Of a DNA stretch of 64,000 nt, positions 17,327 to 26,915 are shown piece after piece. The position numbers and the translations under genes were made by a program. The DNA comes from an uncultured Clostridia bacterium (lineage in GTDB: Bacteria; Bacillota; Clostridia; TANB77; CAG-508): positions 83,859-147,858 of the forward strand of contig CAOTKV010000003.1 of NCBI GenBank assembly GCA_948530865.1. Reading direction: 5' to 3'. The notes under the pieces were generated by a model, which searched no databases, had not been told where the DNA came from, and saw only the letters and a list, made by a program, of their open reading frames with translations. The first letter of the stretch is position 1, and each line of letters opens with the position of its first letter.

Positions 17327-17818
17327 TTAGAATAATTGGTCAGTTTTTAAATTATTTTTACAATCTAAGTAAACATTATTTCCTATCCAACTCTTTTTTT
17401 CTTCCAAATTCTTTCTCACTTCTGTTGCACTTATTGGATTTGTTTTTCTTTCGCTATCTACACGTCTATCTATAATATTCATATATTCAGAAACACTTTT
17501 TCCATAATTTTCACTACTATAAAAATGTGTTGCTTGTATATCTCCAACAATTTTAGTTAAATATTCCATTTGGATTTTTACACTTTCTTTGTCTAATCCA
17601 TATTGCATTGGTGGATTATGTGCAAATCTTATTTCAACATTTGGATATTTATTCTTAATCCACTCTGCTCTTTTTTCTGTTGGAATATTTATGACATCTG
17701 TATCATATACAACAACTACTACTTTGTCCATCTCTTTTAAAGCTGTCTCAATTAAATATTCATGTCCTTTATGAAAAGGAGCAAACTTCCCAATTGTAAA
17801 TCCAATTTTTTCGTTCAT
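17327..17818 (-). CDS. NadR-like nicotinamide-nucleotide adenylyltransferase domain protein
   Basis: Nucleotidyltransferase of the alpha/beta-phosphodiesterase type. The ATP-binding motif is GKFAPFHKGHEYLIETAL (residues ~10-27) and the second signature is ISATEVRKN near residue 128. At 163 residues it matches a stand-alone NMN adenylyltransferase domain without the kinase or repressor domains of full NadR. It may make NAD from NMN, but the exact substrate is uncertain. No partner gene for NAD synthesis is near. Confidence 0.75.
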   Translation of the reverse strand: MNEKIGFTIGKFAPFHKGHEYLIETALKEMDKVVVVVYDTDVINIPTEKRAEWIKNKYPNVEIRFAHNPPMQYGLDKESVKIQMEYLTKIVGDIQATHFYSSENYGKSVSEYMNIIDRRVDSERKTNPISATEVRKNLEEKKSWIGNNVYLDCKNNLKTDQLF

Positions 17819-17840
17819 TTTTTATTCCTTTTATAATTCA

Positions 17841-19142
17841 TTATTCATATCTTAAAGCATCTATAGGATTCATTTTAGCTGCTTTATTTGCTGGGTAATA
17901 TCCAAAAAATACACCAATTGACATTGAAAATACTAATGATGTTATGATTCCTGAAATTGAAGGTTTTGCTGGATAACCTAATAATTTTGAAGCAAGTATT
18001 CCTCCACCTACTCCTAGCATTACACCAATTGCTCCTCCAATTAAACAAATTATCATAGCTTCTACTATAAACTGAGTTCTAATTGACGAATTTTTAGCTC
18101 CTAAAGCTTTTCTAGTTCCAATTTCTCTTGTTCTTTCTGTTATAGAAACAAGCATTATATTCATAACTCCAATTCCACCAACAATTAATGCAATTCCTGC
18201 AACTATTGATATTGCAAGTGTAATTGTTGAAAGCATATCTGTAAGCATTGATACCATTGATCCCATTGTAACTGCTTGTATTTCATAAGTTCTATTATTA
18301 GCATAATATGGTTCAAAAAATGTCTCAACTTTTTTTGCTAATAATTCAGCATCTGTACCAACCTTTGTTATAATTTGAAAATTAGTATATCCACTTGTTT
18401 CATGAGTAAAGTTCATTGCTGTTTTTAAAGGAACATATAAATCTGTAGTTGCATTATCTCCACCAGACATATCCATTCCCATCATTGCCATACCTTGATT
18501 TTCATATACACCTATAATAGTAAAACTTTGCATCTTACCATCAATACTAATTTCAACATCTTTTCCTAGTGCATTATTTACATTCCCATCAAATAATTTA
18601 TTTACCAATTTATCTGATACTATTGCAACATTTTTTTGCTCACTATAATCTGTTTCTGAAAACATTTTTCCACCAAGCATTTCTAATTTATTTGTAACAA
18701 AGTAACCAACACTGTTTCCATATAAAGTAATACTTGCAGAATTATTTCCCAAATTTGCAGTTCCTCTTCCTGCCCAATATTGTGCATTTATTGCATAAAT
18801 ATCATCTGGAAATTTTTCTATCATTTCTTTAATCATATCTTCTGTTATGTAATCACTATCATTTATGTACATACTATCACTTGGAAGTTTTCCAAATTTA
18901 GCACCATCTATTCTTGAACTTTCTTCTTCAGCATCTTTTCTAGAATTTAACATTACATATACATTATTTGCTCCCATTGATTGCATGTTTTCTGAAACAG
19001 AAAGCGTTAATGAATCCCCAACTGTAATAATTGCAATAACAGAACCAATACCAATTATAATTCCAAGCATTGTAAGTAATGCTCTCATTTTATTTGAAAG
19101 AAGGCTATTTATAGCAAGTATAATATTTTCTAATAGTAGCAT
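17841..19142 (-). CDS. MacB/FtsX-type ABC transporter permease
   Basis: Membrane subunit of a mechanotransmission ABC exporter. A first helix near the N-terminus (LLTMLGIIIGIGSVIAIITV) is followed by a ~240-residue extracellular MacB-type periplasmic-core domain and three C-terminal helices with the conserved ERTREIGTRKALGA coupling helix between them. The start overlaps the ATPase stop by one base (TAATG). Together with the ATPase and the adaptor it forms a three-part exporter operon, as seen for peptide or antibiotic efflux in Firmicutes. Confidence 0.9.
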   Translation of the reverse strand: MLLLENIILAINSLLSNKMRALLTMLGIIIGIGSVIAIITVGDSLTLSVSENMQSMGANNVYVMLNSRKDAEEESSRIDGAKFGKLPSDSMYINDSDYITEDMIKEMIEKFPDDIYAINAQYWAGRGTANLGNNSASITLYGNSVGYFVTNKLEMLGGKMFSETDYSEQKNVAIVSDKLVNKLFDGNVNNALGKDVEISIDGKMQSFTIIGVYENQGMAMMGMDMSGGDNATTDLYVPLKTAMNFTHETSGYTNFQIITKVGTDAELLAKKVETFFEPYYANNRTYEIQAVTMGSMVSMLTDMLSTITLAISIVAGIALIVGGIGVMNIMLVSITERTREIGTRKALGAKNSSIRTQFIVEAMIICLIGGAIGVMLGVGGGILASKLLGYPAKPSISGIITSLVFSMSIGVFFGYYPANKAAKMNPIDALRYE

Positions 19143-20032
19143 TAGTTCTTTCCTCCTTCATTCTTTTTTGATTTATTTTTCCTTTTTTCATTAGTATTTT
19201 TTTCTTGTTTACTATCAGACCTTTTTTCTTCACTAGATTTTTCTTGTTTTTGAGTATTATTTTCAATTTTTTCATTTTCATCTAATTCAACTTCACCAGT
19301 ATTTATAGTTCTATTTTTTGCAATATTTTTTTCTTTATTTTTACTATTATCTTTAACACTAATAATTTTTCCATCTCTTATTGATATTATTCTATCTGTT
19401 TCTCCTGCCAATTCATTTGAGTGTGTTATTAAGACAATTGTTTTATTTTTTTCTTTATTCAACTTATGAAATAAATCCATAACTAATCTACCAGTTTTAG
19501 AATCTAATGCACCAGTTGGCTCATCAGCTAAAATAATTGCAGGATCATTTGCCATTGCTCTTGCTATGGCAACTCTTTGCTTTTGTCCTCCAGATAGTTC
19601 TTCTGGTAAATGTTTTGCTCTATCACCCATTTCTACTAAATCCAAAAGTTCTTTTGCTCTTTTTAATCTTTCTGATCTTTCCATTCCAGCATAAAGCATT
19701 GGTAATTCAATATTTTTTAAAGCATTAGTTTTTGAAATTAAATTATAAGTTTGAAAAACAAAACCAATTTTTTGATTTCTAATTTCTGATAATTCAGATT
19801 CCTCTGCTTCACCAACATTTATTCCATCTAACATATATGTTCCTGAAGTTGGTCTATCTAAAACTCCTATTGTATTCATTAATGTTGATTTTCCTGAACC
19901 AGAAGGACCAACAATAGCAACAAATTCACCTTCTTCAACCTCTAAAGAAATTCCATGAAGAATCTCTAATTCGTTTGGTTCACCAACATAAAATTTTTTA
20001 ATTATATTTTCTAATTTTATAATTGAACTCAT
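19142..20032 (-). CDS. MacB/LolD-type ABC transporter ATPase with charged C-terminal tail
   Basis: ATP-binding subunit of the exporter. Walker A is GPSGSGKS (~42-49), the signature is ELSGGQKQRVAIARAM and Walker B is AIILADEPTGALDS. After the usual domain the protein has a ~70-residue Lys/Glu/Asn-rich low-complexity tail, which is unusual for the family. I start at 20032 (MSSIIKLEN), with AAAGGA eight bases upstream; the earlier ATG at 20065 lies inside the adaptor gene. Order is adaptor-ATPase-permease. Confidence 0.9.
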   Translation of the reverse strand: MSSIIKLENIIKKFYVGEPNELEILHGISLEVEEGEFVAIVGPSGSGKSTLMNTIGVLDRPTSGTYMLDGINVGEAEESELSEIRNQKIGFVFQTYNLISKTNALKNIELPMLYAGMERSERLKRAKELLDLVEMGDRAKHLPEELSGGQKQRVAIARAMANDPAIILADEPTGALDSKTGRLVMDLFHKLNKEKNKTIVLITHSNELAGETDRIISIRDGKIISVKDNSKNKEKNIAKNRTINTGEVELDENEKIENNTQKQEKSSEEKRSDSKQEKNTNEKRKNKSKKNEGGKN

Positions 20033-20045
20033 TTTTTGTTCCTTT

Positions 20046-21731
20046 CTACATTCCTGCGTCTGCACCCATCATTTCAAGTAAATCATTCATTGAATCTCCT
20101 GCTTCAATTTTTGGTAAAACAACTTTCATATCTGGTTTTAATTTATCTGATTTTATTTGAATATAATAACTTCCTTGTATACCTAAAGTCACATCTAATT
20201 CTTCTTTATTTTCTCCTGTATCATCTTTGGCAATTTCTATATAATGTGTGCCATTATCTCTATTATAAACTGCATTGTATGGTACAGCCCAAACATCTTC
20301 TTCCATTTCAGTAATAATACTTAATTTTGCATTCATTCCTAAACGTAATCTATCATTTACAGAATCTAATGCTATTTCAACCTTATATGTTGCATTTGAT
20401 ACCGCAGTTCCTGTTGTTGCCATTCCAGCATTTACTGCATTATTTGTTGCACTTGAAGCAACATATGTAATTCTTCCTTCCATTTCTTCATCTCTAGTAG
20501 CATCAGTTTTTATTAATACTTTCATTCCAATTTCTATATCTGGAATATCATATTCATCAATTTCTGCTTCTACAATAAATTCTTCTGTTCCTTCTATTGT
20601 TGCAATTGCAGTTCCTGTATATAAATCACCTTTTTTTACATTTACATTTGTAACTGTACCACTTACAGTTGATTTAACTACTCCATCTGCAATTTGATCT
20701 TTAAGTGTATTTATTTGTGAAGCGCTTGCAAGTGAACTTGAACTTGCTGCAAGTTCCGAATTTTTCACATTATCTTTCATTGATTCAATTGTACTATCAG
20801 CTGTAGATACAACACTATTATAAGCTGTTATCATTTTATCATATGTAGCTTTCAATTGGCTTATTGTAGGTTCTATTTGAGCTTTTTGTGCTTGAAGACT
20901 GGCAATTTCTGAAGCTAGAGCATTTATTGGTGCCATACCTGCTTGTTTTGTATTGTATTCTGCTTGTGCTGTTAAAAAAGCACTTTCAGCTGTTTTTGCA
21001 TTTGCTTGTAAAGTTGTTAAACTTTGTTTTTTGTTACTATCCTCTGGTGTGTTTTCCACAATTGTACCATTTAATATACCTGCATCATAATTTGCTTTTT
21101 CAGCATTGTATGCACTAGTTGCATTTTCAAATTCAATTTTTTTATTATTATAATTTTGTTCAATGCTAGCTAAGTCTGCTTGTTGCCCAGCAAATGAATT
21201 CAATTGAGCTTGTTTTTCAACTATACTGTTATTTATATTATTTAATTGATTAACTGCATTATCATAAGCAGTTTTTGCAGAATTTATGTCTTGTTGACTG
21301 CTATTTACCTGTGTATTTTTATTTACAATAGCATCATTTAAATTTCTATGTGCTGACTCAACACCAAGATTAGCTTGAGCCTGGCTTGTGCTTTGACTTG
21401 CCTGAGCAATATTTAAGTTTTGTTGTAGTGTTGATGTATCAAATGTACAAATAACATCTCCTACATTTACTTTATCACCCTTTTTTACATTTACTGAAAG
21501 TATTTCAGACCCAGTAAGTGTTGATACAACATTTTTAGTATTAGTAGAGTTTATTGTACCAGTTGCACTTATACTTTTTGCAATAGTTCTCTTTTCTATT
21601 GTTTCAATCTCTGGTTTTGATACTTCTTCACTATTATTTTTATTTGCATTTGTAAAAATAAAAATTGCTATAACAACTATTATTATTGCTATAATAACTT
21701 TCTTTTTTGTAATCTTTTTTTTCTTTTTCAT
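20046..21731 (-). CDS. Membrane-fusion/adaptor protein of the ABC exporter (RND/HlyD-type)
   Basis: A Lys-rich start and single membrane anchor (~11-28) lead to a biotinyl-lipoyl half (LSVNVKKGDKVNVGDVICTF), a long Ala/Gln/Asn-rich coiled-coil hairpin (~residues 120-345), the second lipoyl half (GTVTNVNVKKGDLY) and beta-barrel domains (VEAEIDEYDIPDIEIGMKV). In Gram-positive bacteria such adaptors partner with MacB-type ABC pumps, and the ATPase and permease follow directly. Length is 561 residues because the coiled coil is long. Confidence 0.88.
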   Translation of the reverse strand: MKKKKKITKKKVIIAIIIVVIAIFIFTNANKNNSEEVSKPEIETIEKRTIAKSISATGTINSTNTKNVVSTLTGSEILSVNVKKGDKVNVGDVICTFDTSTLQQNLNIAQASQSTSQAQANLGVESAHRNLNDAIVNKNTQVNSSQQDINSAKTAYDNAVNQLNNINNSIVEKQAQLNSFAGQQADLASIEQNYNNKKIEFENATSAYNAEKANYDAGILNGTIVENTPEDSNKKQSLTTLQANAKTAESAFLTAQAEYNTKQAGMAPINALASEIASLQAQKAQIEPTISQLKATYDKMITAYNSVVSTADSTIESMKDNVKNSELAASSSSLASASQINTLKDQIADGVVKSTVSGTVTNVNVKKGDLYTGTAIATIEGTEEFIVEAEIDEYDIPDIEIGMKVLIKTDATRDEEMEGRITYVASSATNNAVNAGMATTGTAVSNATYKVEIALDSVNDRLRLGMNAKLSIITEMEEDVWAVPYNAVYNRDNGTHYIEIAKDDTGENKEELDVTLGIQGSYYIQIKSDKLKPDMKVVLPKIEAGDSMNDLLEMMGADAGM

Positions 21732-22004
21732 TTTGTTTATAACTCTCCTTTTATTTATAAAGTATTAAAAAACCTTGTATATTATATCACACAAAAATTT
21801 TTTTTTCTATATTTTTACTTTATATTAATAAAATATTAATATGAACTATTTATTAACATTCTAGCATTATTTTTGTAATAAAGTTTTAATATTATTGTTA
21901 TATTTCTTTTTATACTTATATGATATAATATTTTTATTATAAAGGATAAATTTATCATTTTGTCATTTATATACAGTATTTTAGGAAGTTAAGGAGAATT
22001 TAGA

Positions 22005-24479
22005 ATGCTAAATATGCCTGTATTAAAATTCGATAAAAGTATTAAATATTTAGAAACACAAACTAATATTCAAAAAAATAATAAACAATTAATACTAGAT
22101 ATAATTACTAATATTGGTCTAATTTTAAATACCTCTTCTGCAAATAATAATGAACATTTGAAAAATGTACTAGAAACAGCAAATGATTTTTTACAAAATA
22201 TTTCAAATAATATAATAACTTTAGAACAATTAAATTTAGAAATTTCTAATATCAAAAATGAATTAAATGATATTATCTCTTCTAAATCACAAACACCCAA
22301 AACAAAAGAATATTATATTGCTGCATTTTCAAATATAAAAAACAATATTGAACAATATACAGAAAGTTTTCAAGAAGCAGAAAAAAAATTAGATATCGAT
22401 AATAGTGATTTTAATAATTTTATAAAAGAAAATGATTTCAAATACACTTTAAATGAAACAGAAAATTCTGAAAATAATTATGAGCTTACAAGTTTCTCTG
22501 TTAATAATGAAGTTACTTCTATTTCTTCTGATGAAGATACTAATGAAAAAATTGAAGATTCTATATACTCAGATTCTGAAGATGATGTAGTTGAACTTGA
22601 TACAGATTCTACTATTGAAAATATTTCTGAAAAAAATATAGCAGAATCATCAGCTGAAACTGAAATTACAAATGAAAATAATGTAGCAGAGCAATTAGTT
22701 GAAGCAGAAGTTATAAATGAAACTATAGTTGAAACTAATAATGAAGTTCAAACTGTAAACGAAGTTTCTTTTGAAACAACTAATAATGAAGAAATTGTTG
22801 ATGAAAATAATCAATCTAATGTAGAAACAACATCTGAAGTTACAGAGCAAATAGAAATTCAAACTCCTGATATTAATAATACTACTGAAAATATAAATGA
22901 AAATAATGTTATTATAGAAGAAATACCAGCACTATCAATTAACGATATAAATACTTTATCAGAACAAACTAGAACTGAATTAGATCCTGCTGAATTAGAG
23001 AAAAAACACAAAATCGATGAATTAACAAATGAGTTTAAAGAAATTTTAACAAATCTTTATGATACTGGTATAACCGATTTTGATTTTACTTCTGCTCTTA
23101 CAAATTCATTTCAAGAAATATTACCTAATACCAAAAAATCTGAGGCAGAAGATATTGACTTAGAACTTTTAGAAGAAATTGCTTTTTCTGATGAACTTCT
23201 TAACGGAAATGCTCCTACTAAAGAAGTAGCAGATACTATAGTTGTTGATGATATTGTTTATGATAACCCTTCAATTCTTGAAGATACAATTGTTGATGAT
23301 ATTGTTAGTGATATAATTGAAAATCCTACTCAAGATAATCTTTTAGAATCACTTATTGAAAAAGATTCTACTATTAATGAAGAAAAAGAGAATGAATCTT
23401 TACTTGATTCACTTATAAAAGAAAATTCATTAAATGAAGAATCAGTAATAGAAAAAGTTACTACTAAAGAAGAACTTATTGAGCCTTTTGATGTTGAAAA
23501 AGATATTCAAGAAAAGTCTGATACTGAGGAAATTGTTGAAGAAAGTATGGAAGAACTTATTAATTCAATTATCGATTCACCTATAGTTGAAGAAAATATT
23601 AAACCTGAACCAAAATTTGAAGATGATACTATTAAAGATATTGAAGTTTCAGAACCTATTACGGAATCAGAAGAACCTGAAATAAATATTTTAGATGGAG
23701 AGTTTGAAGAAGCTCCTATTAATGAAATTGAAACACCTATTGAAGATCATGGTTTACCAGAATTAGATGATTCGATTCTTGAAGAAATATTTGCTACAAA
23801 TGATTCAGTAAAAGATGAATATGTTTCTCCTTTAGAAGAAATATCATCTACTGAAGATATATTTAATAGAGAACTAACAAACTTATTAAATGATGAATTA
23901 GGTGATCATCAATTACATAATTATACAGATTCTAATATAGAAACAAAAAAGATTGAAGAATCATCAGAAGAAAAACAAACTACTATAGAAGTATCAGAAT
24001 ATCATAAAATACAACCAGTAATAGATGAAACAATGCCAATTGATCAAATGATTGATATGATAAAAGCCGCAGAAGCCAAAAGTAAAGTTTTAATCATATC
24101 TGAAAAAACAAATAGTATTTACTTACCTTATAGAATATCAGAATTAAGAAATTATATGGAATATTATCCAAATGTATATGATTCTTTAGCTGATGTTGTT
24201 AGTCAAGAATTTATATTAAATTTAAGTAATTTTAGAGAACATCCAGCAAAAGCAAGATTTACTGAAACATATAATTTAATTAAAAATCGTTCTGGTAAAA
24301 CAGTAACAAAAGCGCTTACTTATGCATTAAAATTATCTAATATGAAAAATTTAGATCCAGCAATTATTGCAGCTTGTAAAAGTGACTATGAACTAGATTG
24401 TTTCTTAGATTGTCTAAATCATAATAAATTAAATTCATTTAAATTTTTCAAAATATTTTATGATGCAAACCCTATATAA
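22005..24479 (+). CDS. Large acidic low-complexity protein with C-terminal globular domain
   Basis: No known family recognised. Residues ~1-140 look helical (NKQLILDIITNIGLIL). Residues ~150-690 are a disordered Glu/Asp/Asn/Ile/Thr-rich region with loose repeats (VDDIVYDN / VDDIVSDII; LLESLIEK / LLDSLIKE). The last ~130 residues form a basic, ordered-looking domain (IDQMIDMIKAAEAKSKVLII onward). There is no signal peptide or membrane segment. AAGGAG lies eight bases before the ATG. The layout of ordered ends around an acidic linker recalls the protein at 43179-44357. Divergent from the exporter operon; ends at a shared terminator with spoIVA. Confidence 0.8.
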   Translation: MLNMPVLKFDKSIKYLETQTNIQKNNKQLILDIITNIGLILNTSSANNNEHLKNVLETANDFLQNISNNIITLEQLNLEISNIKNELNDIISSKSQTPKTKEYYIAAFSNIKNNIEQYTESFQEAEKKLDIDNSDFNNFIKENDFKYTLNETENSENNYELTSFSVNNEVTSISSDEDTNEKIEDSIYSDSEDDVVELDTDSTIENISEKNIAESSAETEITNENNVAEQLVEAEVINETIVETNNEVQTVNEVSFETTNNEEIVDENNQSNVETTSEVTEQIEIQTPDINNTTENINENNVIIEEIPALSINDINTLSEQTRTELDPAELEKKHKIDELTNEFKEILTNLYDTGITDFDFTSALTNSFQEILPNTKKSEAEDIDLELLEEIAFSDELLNGNAPTKEVADTIVVDDIVYDNPSILEDTIVDDIVSDIIENPTQDNLLESLIEKDSTINEEKENESLLDSLIKENSLNEESVIEKVTTKEELIEPFDVEKDIQEKSDTEEIVEESMEELINSIIDSPIVEENIKPEPKFEDDTIKDIEVSEPITESEEPEINILDGEFEEAPINEIETPIEDHGLPELDDSILEEIFATNDSVKDEYVSPLEEISSTEDIFNRELTNLLNDELGDHQLHNYTDSNIETKKIEESSEEKQTTIEVSEYHKIQPVIDETMPIDQMIDMIKAAEAKSKVLIISEKTNSIYLPYRISELRNYMEYYPNVYDSLADVVSQEFILNLSNFREHPAKARFTETYNLIKNRSGKTVTKALTYALKLSNMKNLDPAIIAACKSDYELDCFLDCLNHNKLNSFKFFKIFYDANPI

Positions 24480-24484
24480 ATATC

Positions 24485-24516
24485 AAAGCTCTGAGTTATA
24501 ATATACTCAGAGCTTT
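24485..24516. terminator. Bidirectional terminator between the acidic-protein gene and spoIVA
   Basis: AAAGCTCTGAGT and ACTCAGAGCTTT form a perfect 12-bp stem with an eight-base loop. Plus strand continues with a T-run and minus strand ends in TTTGATA, so it serves both convergent genes. Confidence 0.85.
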
Positions 24517-24525
24517 TTTGTTTGA

Positions 24526-26004
24526 TTATAAAATTATGCAAATTAGTCCACCACTTCCCTCATTAACTATTCTTTCTAATGTTTCTTGAAGTTTTAATTG
24601 TGCCTCTTCTGGCATTTTTGCTAATTTATTTTGCAAACCTTCATTTATTAATTCATGTAAACTTTTTCCAAAAATATTTGAATTCCAAATTTCTTTTGGA
24701 TCATTTTCAAATCCTGAAAGTAAGTATTTTACTAAATCTTCTGATTGTTTTTCACTACCTACTATAGGAGATATTTCAGTTTCAGTATTAATTTTTATCA
24801 TATGAATTGATGGAGCTTTCGCTTTAAGTTTTACCCCATATTTTGAACCTTGTTTTACAATTTCAGGCTCATCTAAAATTAAGTCTTCTATACCTGGAGT
24901 AACAATTCCATATCCTTTCTGATTAACTTCATGTATTGCATATGACATTTTATCATACTCTGTTTTAATTTTTGCAAAATTAGATATACATGAAAACAAC
25001 TCTCCCTCATTCTTTATATTAACACCTGTAATCTTAGTAAGCATATTATAAAATAGACTATCATTTAACTCTGCTTTTACACTTACTGTACCTCTTCCTA
25101 AATTAATTTCTTCTATATAAGATTTTTTTATTTCATCACATTCTTCTAATTTTTGATAACATTCATTTACATCTTTTAATCTTTTTGTATTTTCAAAAGT
25201 TTTTCTTACATTATTAAATAATGAAACTTTTAATTCGTTATCTATATCTAATCCATCAATCCATCTTGGAAATTTTACTTCTATGTTTTCTATCATAAAT
25301 TCATATAATAACTTTGAAAATATTAAATTAATATCTTCCAAATTTAAATTTAAGCAATTTACTGGAATAACTGTTGTACCATATTTACTTGATAAATCAT
25401 TTGCCATGCTTATGCTATATGGGTCATTTGGATTTTGACAATTCATAAGCATTATAAATGGTTTATTTAAATCCTGCAATTCATTTACAACTCTTTCCTC
25501 TGCATAAACATATTCTTCTCTTGGTATATCTGTAATAGTACCATCTGTTGTTATAATAATTCCAACAGTTGAATGTTCTACAATTACCTTTTTAGTTCCA
25601 AGTTCAGCAGCAGTCTCAAATGGTATTTCATTTTCAGACCATGGTGTTTTTACCATTCTAGGCATATCATCTTCTAAATATCCAATTGCATTATTTACTA
25701 AATATCCAACACAATCAACTAACCTTGTTTTCATTTTTACATTTCCATTTAAAGTAATTTCAATAGCTTCATTTGGAATAAATTTAGGTTCAGTTGTCAT
25801 TATTGTTCTTCCACTTGCACTTTGTGGCAATTCATCAATAGCTCTTTCCTTCTTATATTCATTATCAATATTAGGCAAAACTAATAATTCCATAAACTTT
25901 TTTATAAATGTTGACTTACCAGTTCTTACTGGTCCAACCACTCCTATGTAAATGTCTCCATCAGTTCTTTGAGCTATATCTTGATATATTTCAAAATTCT
26001 CCAT
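24526..26004 (-). CDS. spoIVA: Stage IV sporulation protein A, spore coat morphogenetic ATPase
   Basis: ATP-hydrolysing protein that polymerises on the forespore and forms the base of the spore coat. The Walker A GPVRTGKS falls at residues 24-31 when the start is placed at 26004, matching the position in Bacillus SpoIVA. The N-terminal IYQDIAQRTDGDIYIGVVG and the C-terminal ending EGSGGLICIIL are typical. An AGGAGG is ten bases before this ATG; the earlier ATG at 26034 lies before the binding site. It shows the organism belongs to the endospore formers. Confidence 0.95.
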   Translation of the reverse strand: MENFEIYQDIAQRTDGDIYIGVVGPVRTGKSTFIKKFMELLVLPNIDNEYKKERAIDELPQSASGRTIMTTEPKFIPNEAIEITLNGNVKMKTRLVDCVGYLVNNAIGYLEDDMPRMVKTPWSENEIPFETAAELGTKKVIVEHSTVGIIITTDGTITDIPREEYVYAEERVVNELQDLNKPFIMLMNCQNPNDPYSISMANDLSSKYGTTVIPVNCLNLNLEDINLIFSKLLYEFMIENIEVKFPRWIDGLDIDNELKVSLFNNVRKTFENTKRLKDVNECYQKLEECDEIKKSYIEEINLGRGTVSVKAELNDSLFYNMLTKITGVNIKNEGELFSCISNFAKIKTEYDKMSYAIHEVNQKGYGIVTPGIEDLILDEPEIVKQGSKYGVKLKAKAPSIHMIKINTETEISPIVGSEKQSEDLVKYLLSGFENDPKEIWNSNIFGKSLHELINEGLQNKLAKMPEEAQLKLQETLERIVNEGSGGLICIIL

Positions 26005-26085
26005 AAAAAAATATCCTCCTATAAATTTGTACACATCATCTTTTACTAATTTATATTTGGATATTCTAAATTTATGACTATTTAT

Positions 26086-26820
26086 TTATATTTTGTCTTT
26101 ACTTTTTATTAATATATAAAATTCGCTTTTTTCCATATCTAACTCACTAATATGATTTTTAAATACATTTATATTTTCTAATTTCTGTGGAATATTAACT
26201 TGTTTTTCTTGATAAATGCTTATAATTTCCCCTTTTTCATTTTTAATTATATTAACAAATTCTAAATCAAAGTTTTGAAAATTTAGTTGATTTAAAATAG
26301 AAAATTTATAACTCTCACATATATCTTTATCTATTAATTCTTTATTTTCATTAAATTTTTGATATGCTATTACTTTCCAATATGAATTATCATAAAAATA
26401 ATAAATATCATATATTGATTTATTTATATTATAATTATCTAAATAAAATTTGTAATCATTAAAATCTGAAATTGTTGATTTTAAATCTTCATTTACATCA
26501 ATAATAATATTATTTTTTAGCTCATAATTTTTATTAATACCACATTGATATATTTTTCCTTTTATATCAATATATGAACCAGTTCCTATTGATTTTAGTT
26601 CATTTACATTATAAATAGGAATTATACTATCAGATTCTGCATATAAATTCATTTCAACTTCATTTTCATTTTTTGAATAAATTTGTTTTAATTCTATTTC
26701 TTTTGTATTTTGAATTTTCGCTTTATCTCTAACAATTGAATATACTGTTAAAACAAATATAAGTAAAAATAACATTACAAATAATACAACTAGCGAAATT
26801 ATTCCATTTTCTTTCTTCAT
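26086..26820 (-). CDS. Unknown membrane-anchored protein with pilin-like N-terminus
   Basis: No family recognised. The N-terminus MKKENGIISLVVLFVMLFLL resembles type IV pilin or PilX-type leaders: a short charged stretch ending in Gly, then a ~25-residue hydrophobic helix. The remaining ~210 residues are polar, rich in Asn, Tyr and Lys, and would lie outside the membrane. A prepilin peptidase is encoded at 40444, so processing is conceivable, but no other pilus genes are near. It lies between spoIVA and the divergent gerA operon and may be sporulation-related. Confidence 0.65.
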   Translation of the reverse strand: MKKENGIISLVVLFVMLFLLIFVLTVYSIVRDKAKIQNTKEIELKQIYSKNENEVEMNLYAESDSIIPIYNVNELKSIGTGSYIDIKGKIYQCGINKNYELKNNIIIDVNEDLKSTISDFNDYKFYLDNYNINKSIYDIYYFYDNSYWKVIAYQKFNENKELIDKDICESYKFSILNQLNFQNFDLEFVNIIKNEKGEIISIYQEKQVNIPQKLENINVFKNHISELDMEKSEFYILIKSKDKI

Positions 26821-26915
26821 TTTTTTCCTCTTTCTTAATCAACTATATTATAGAATAAAATCAAATATTTTGTAAATACTATATTAAAACAATTTAAAAT
26901 GGAGAATTTAAATAG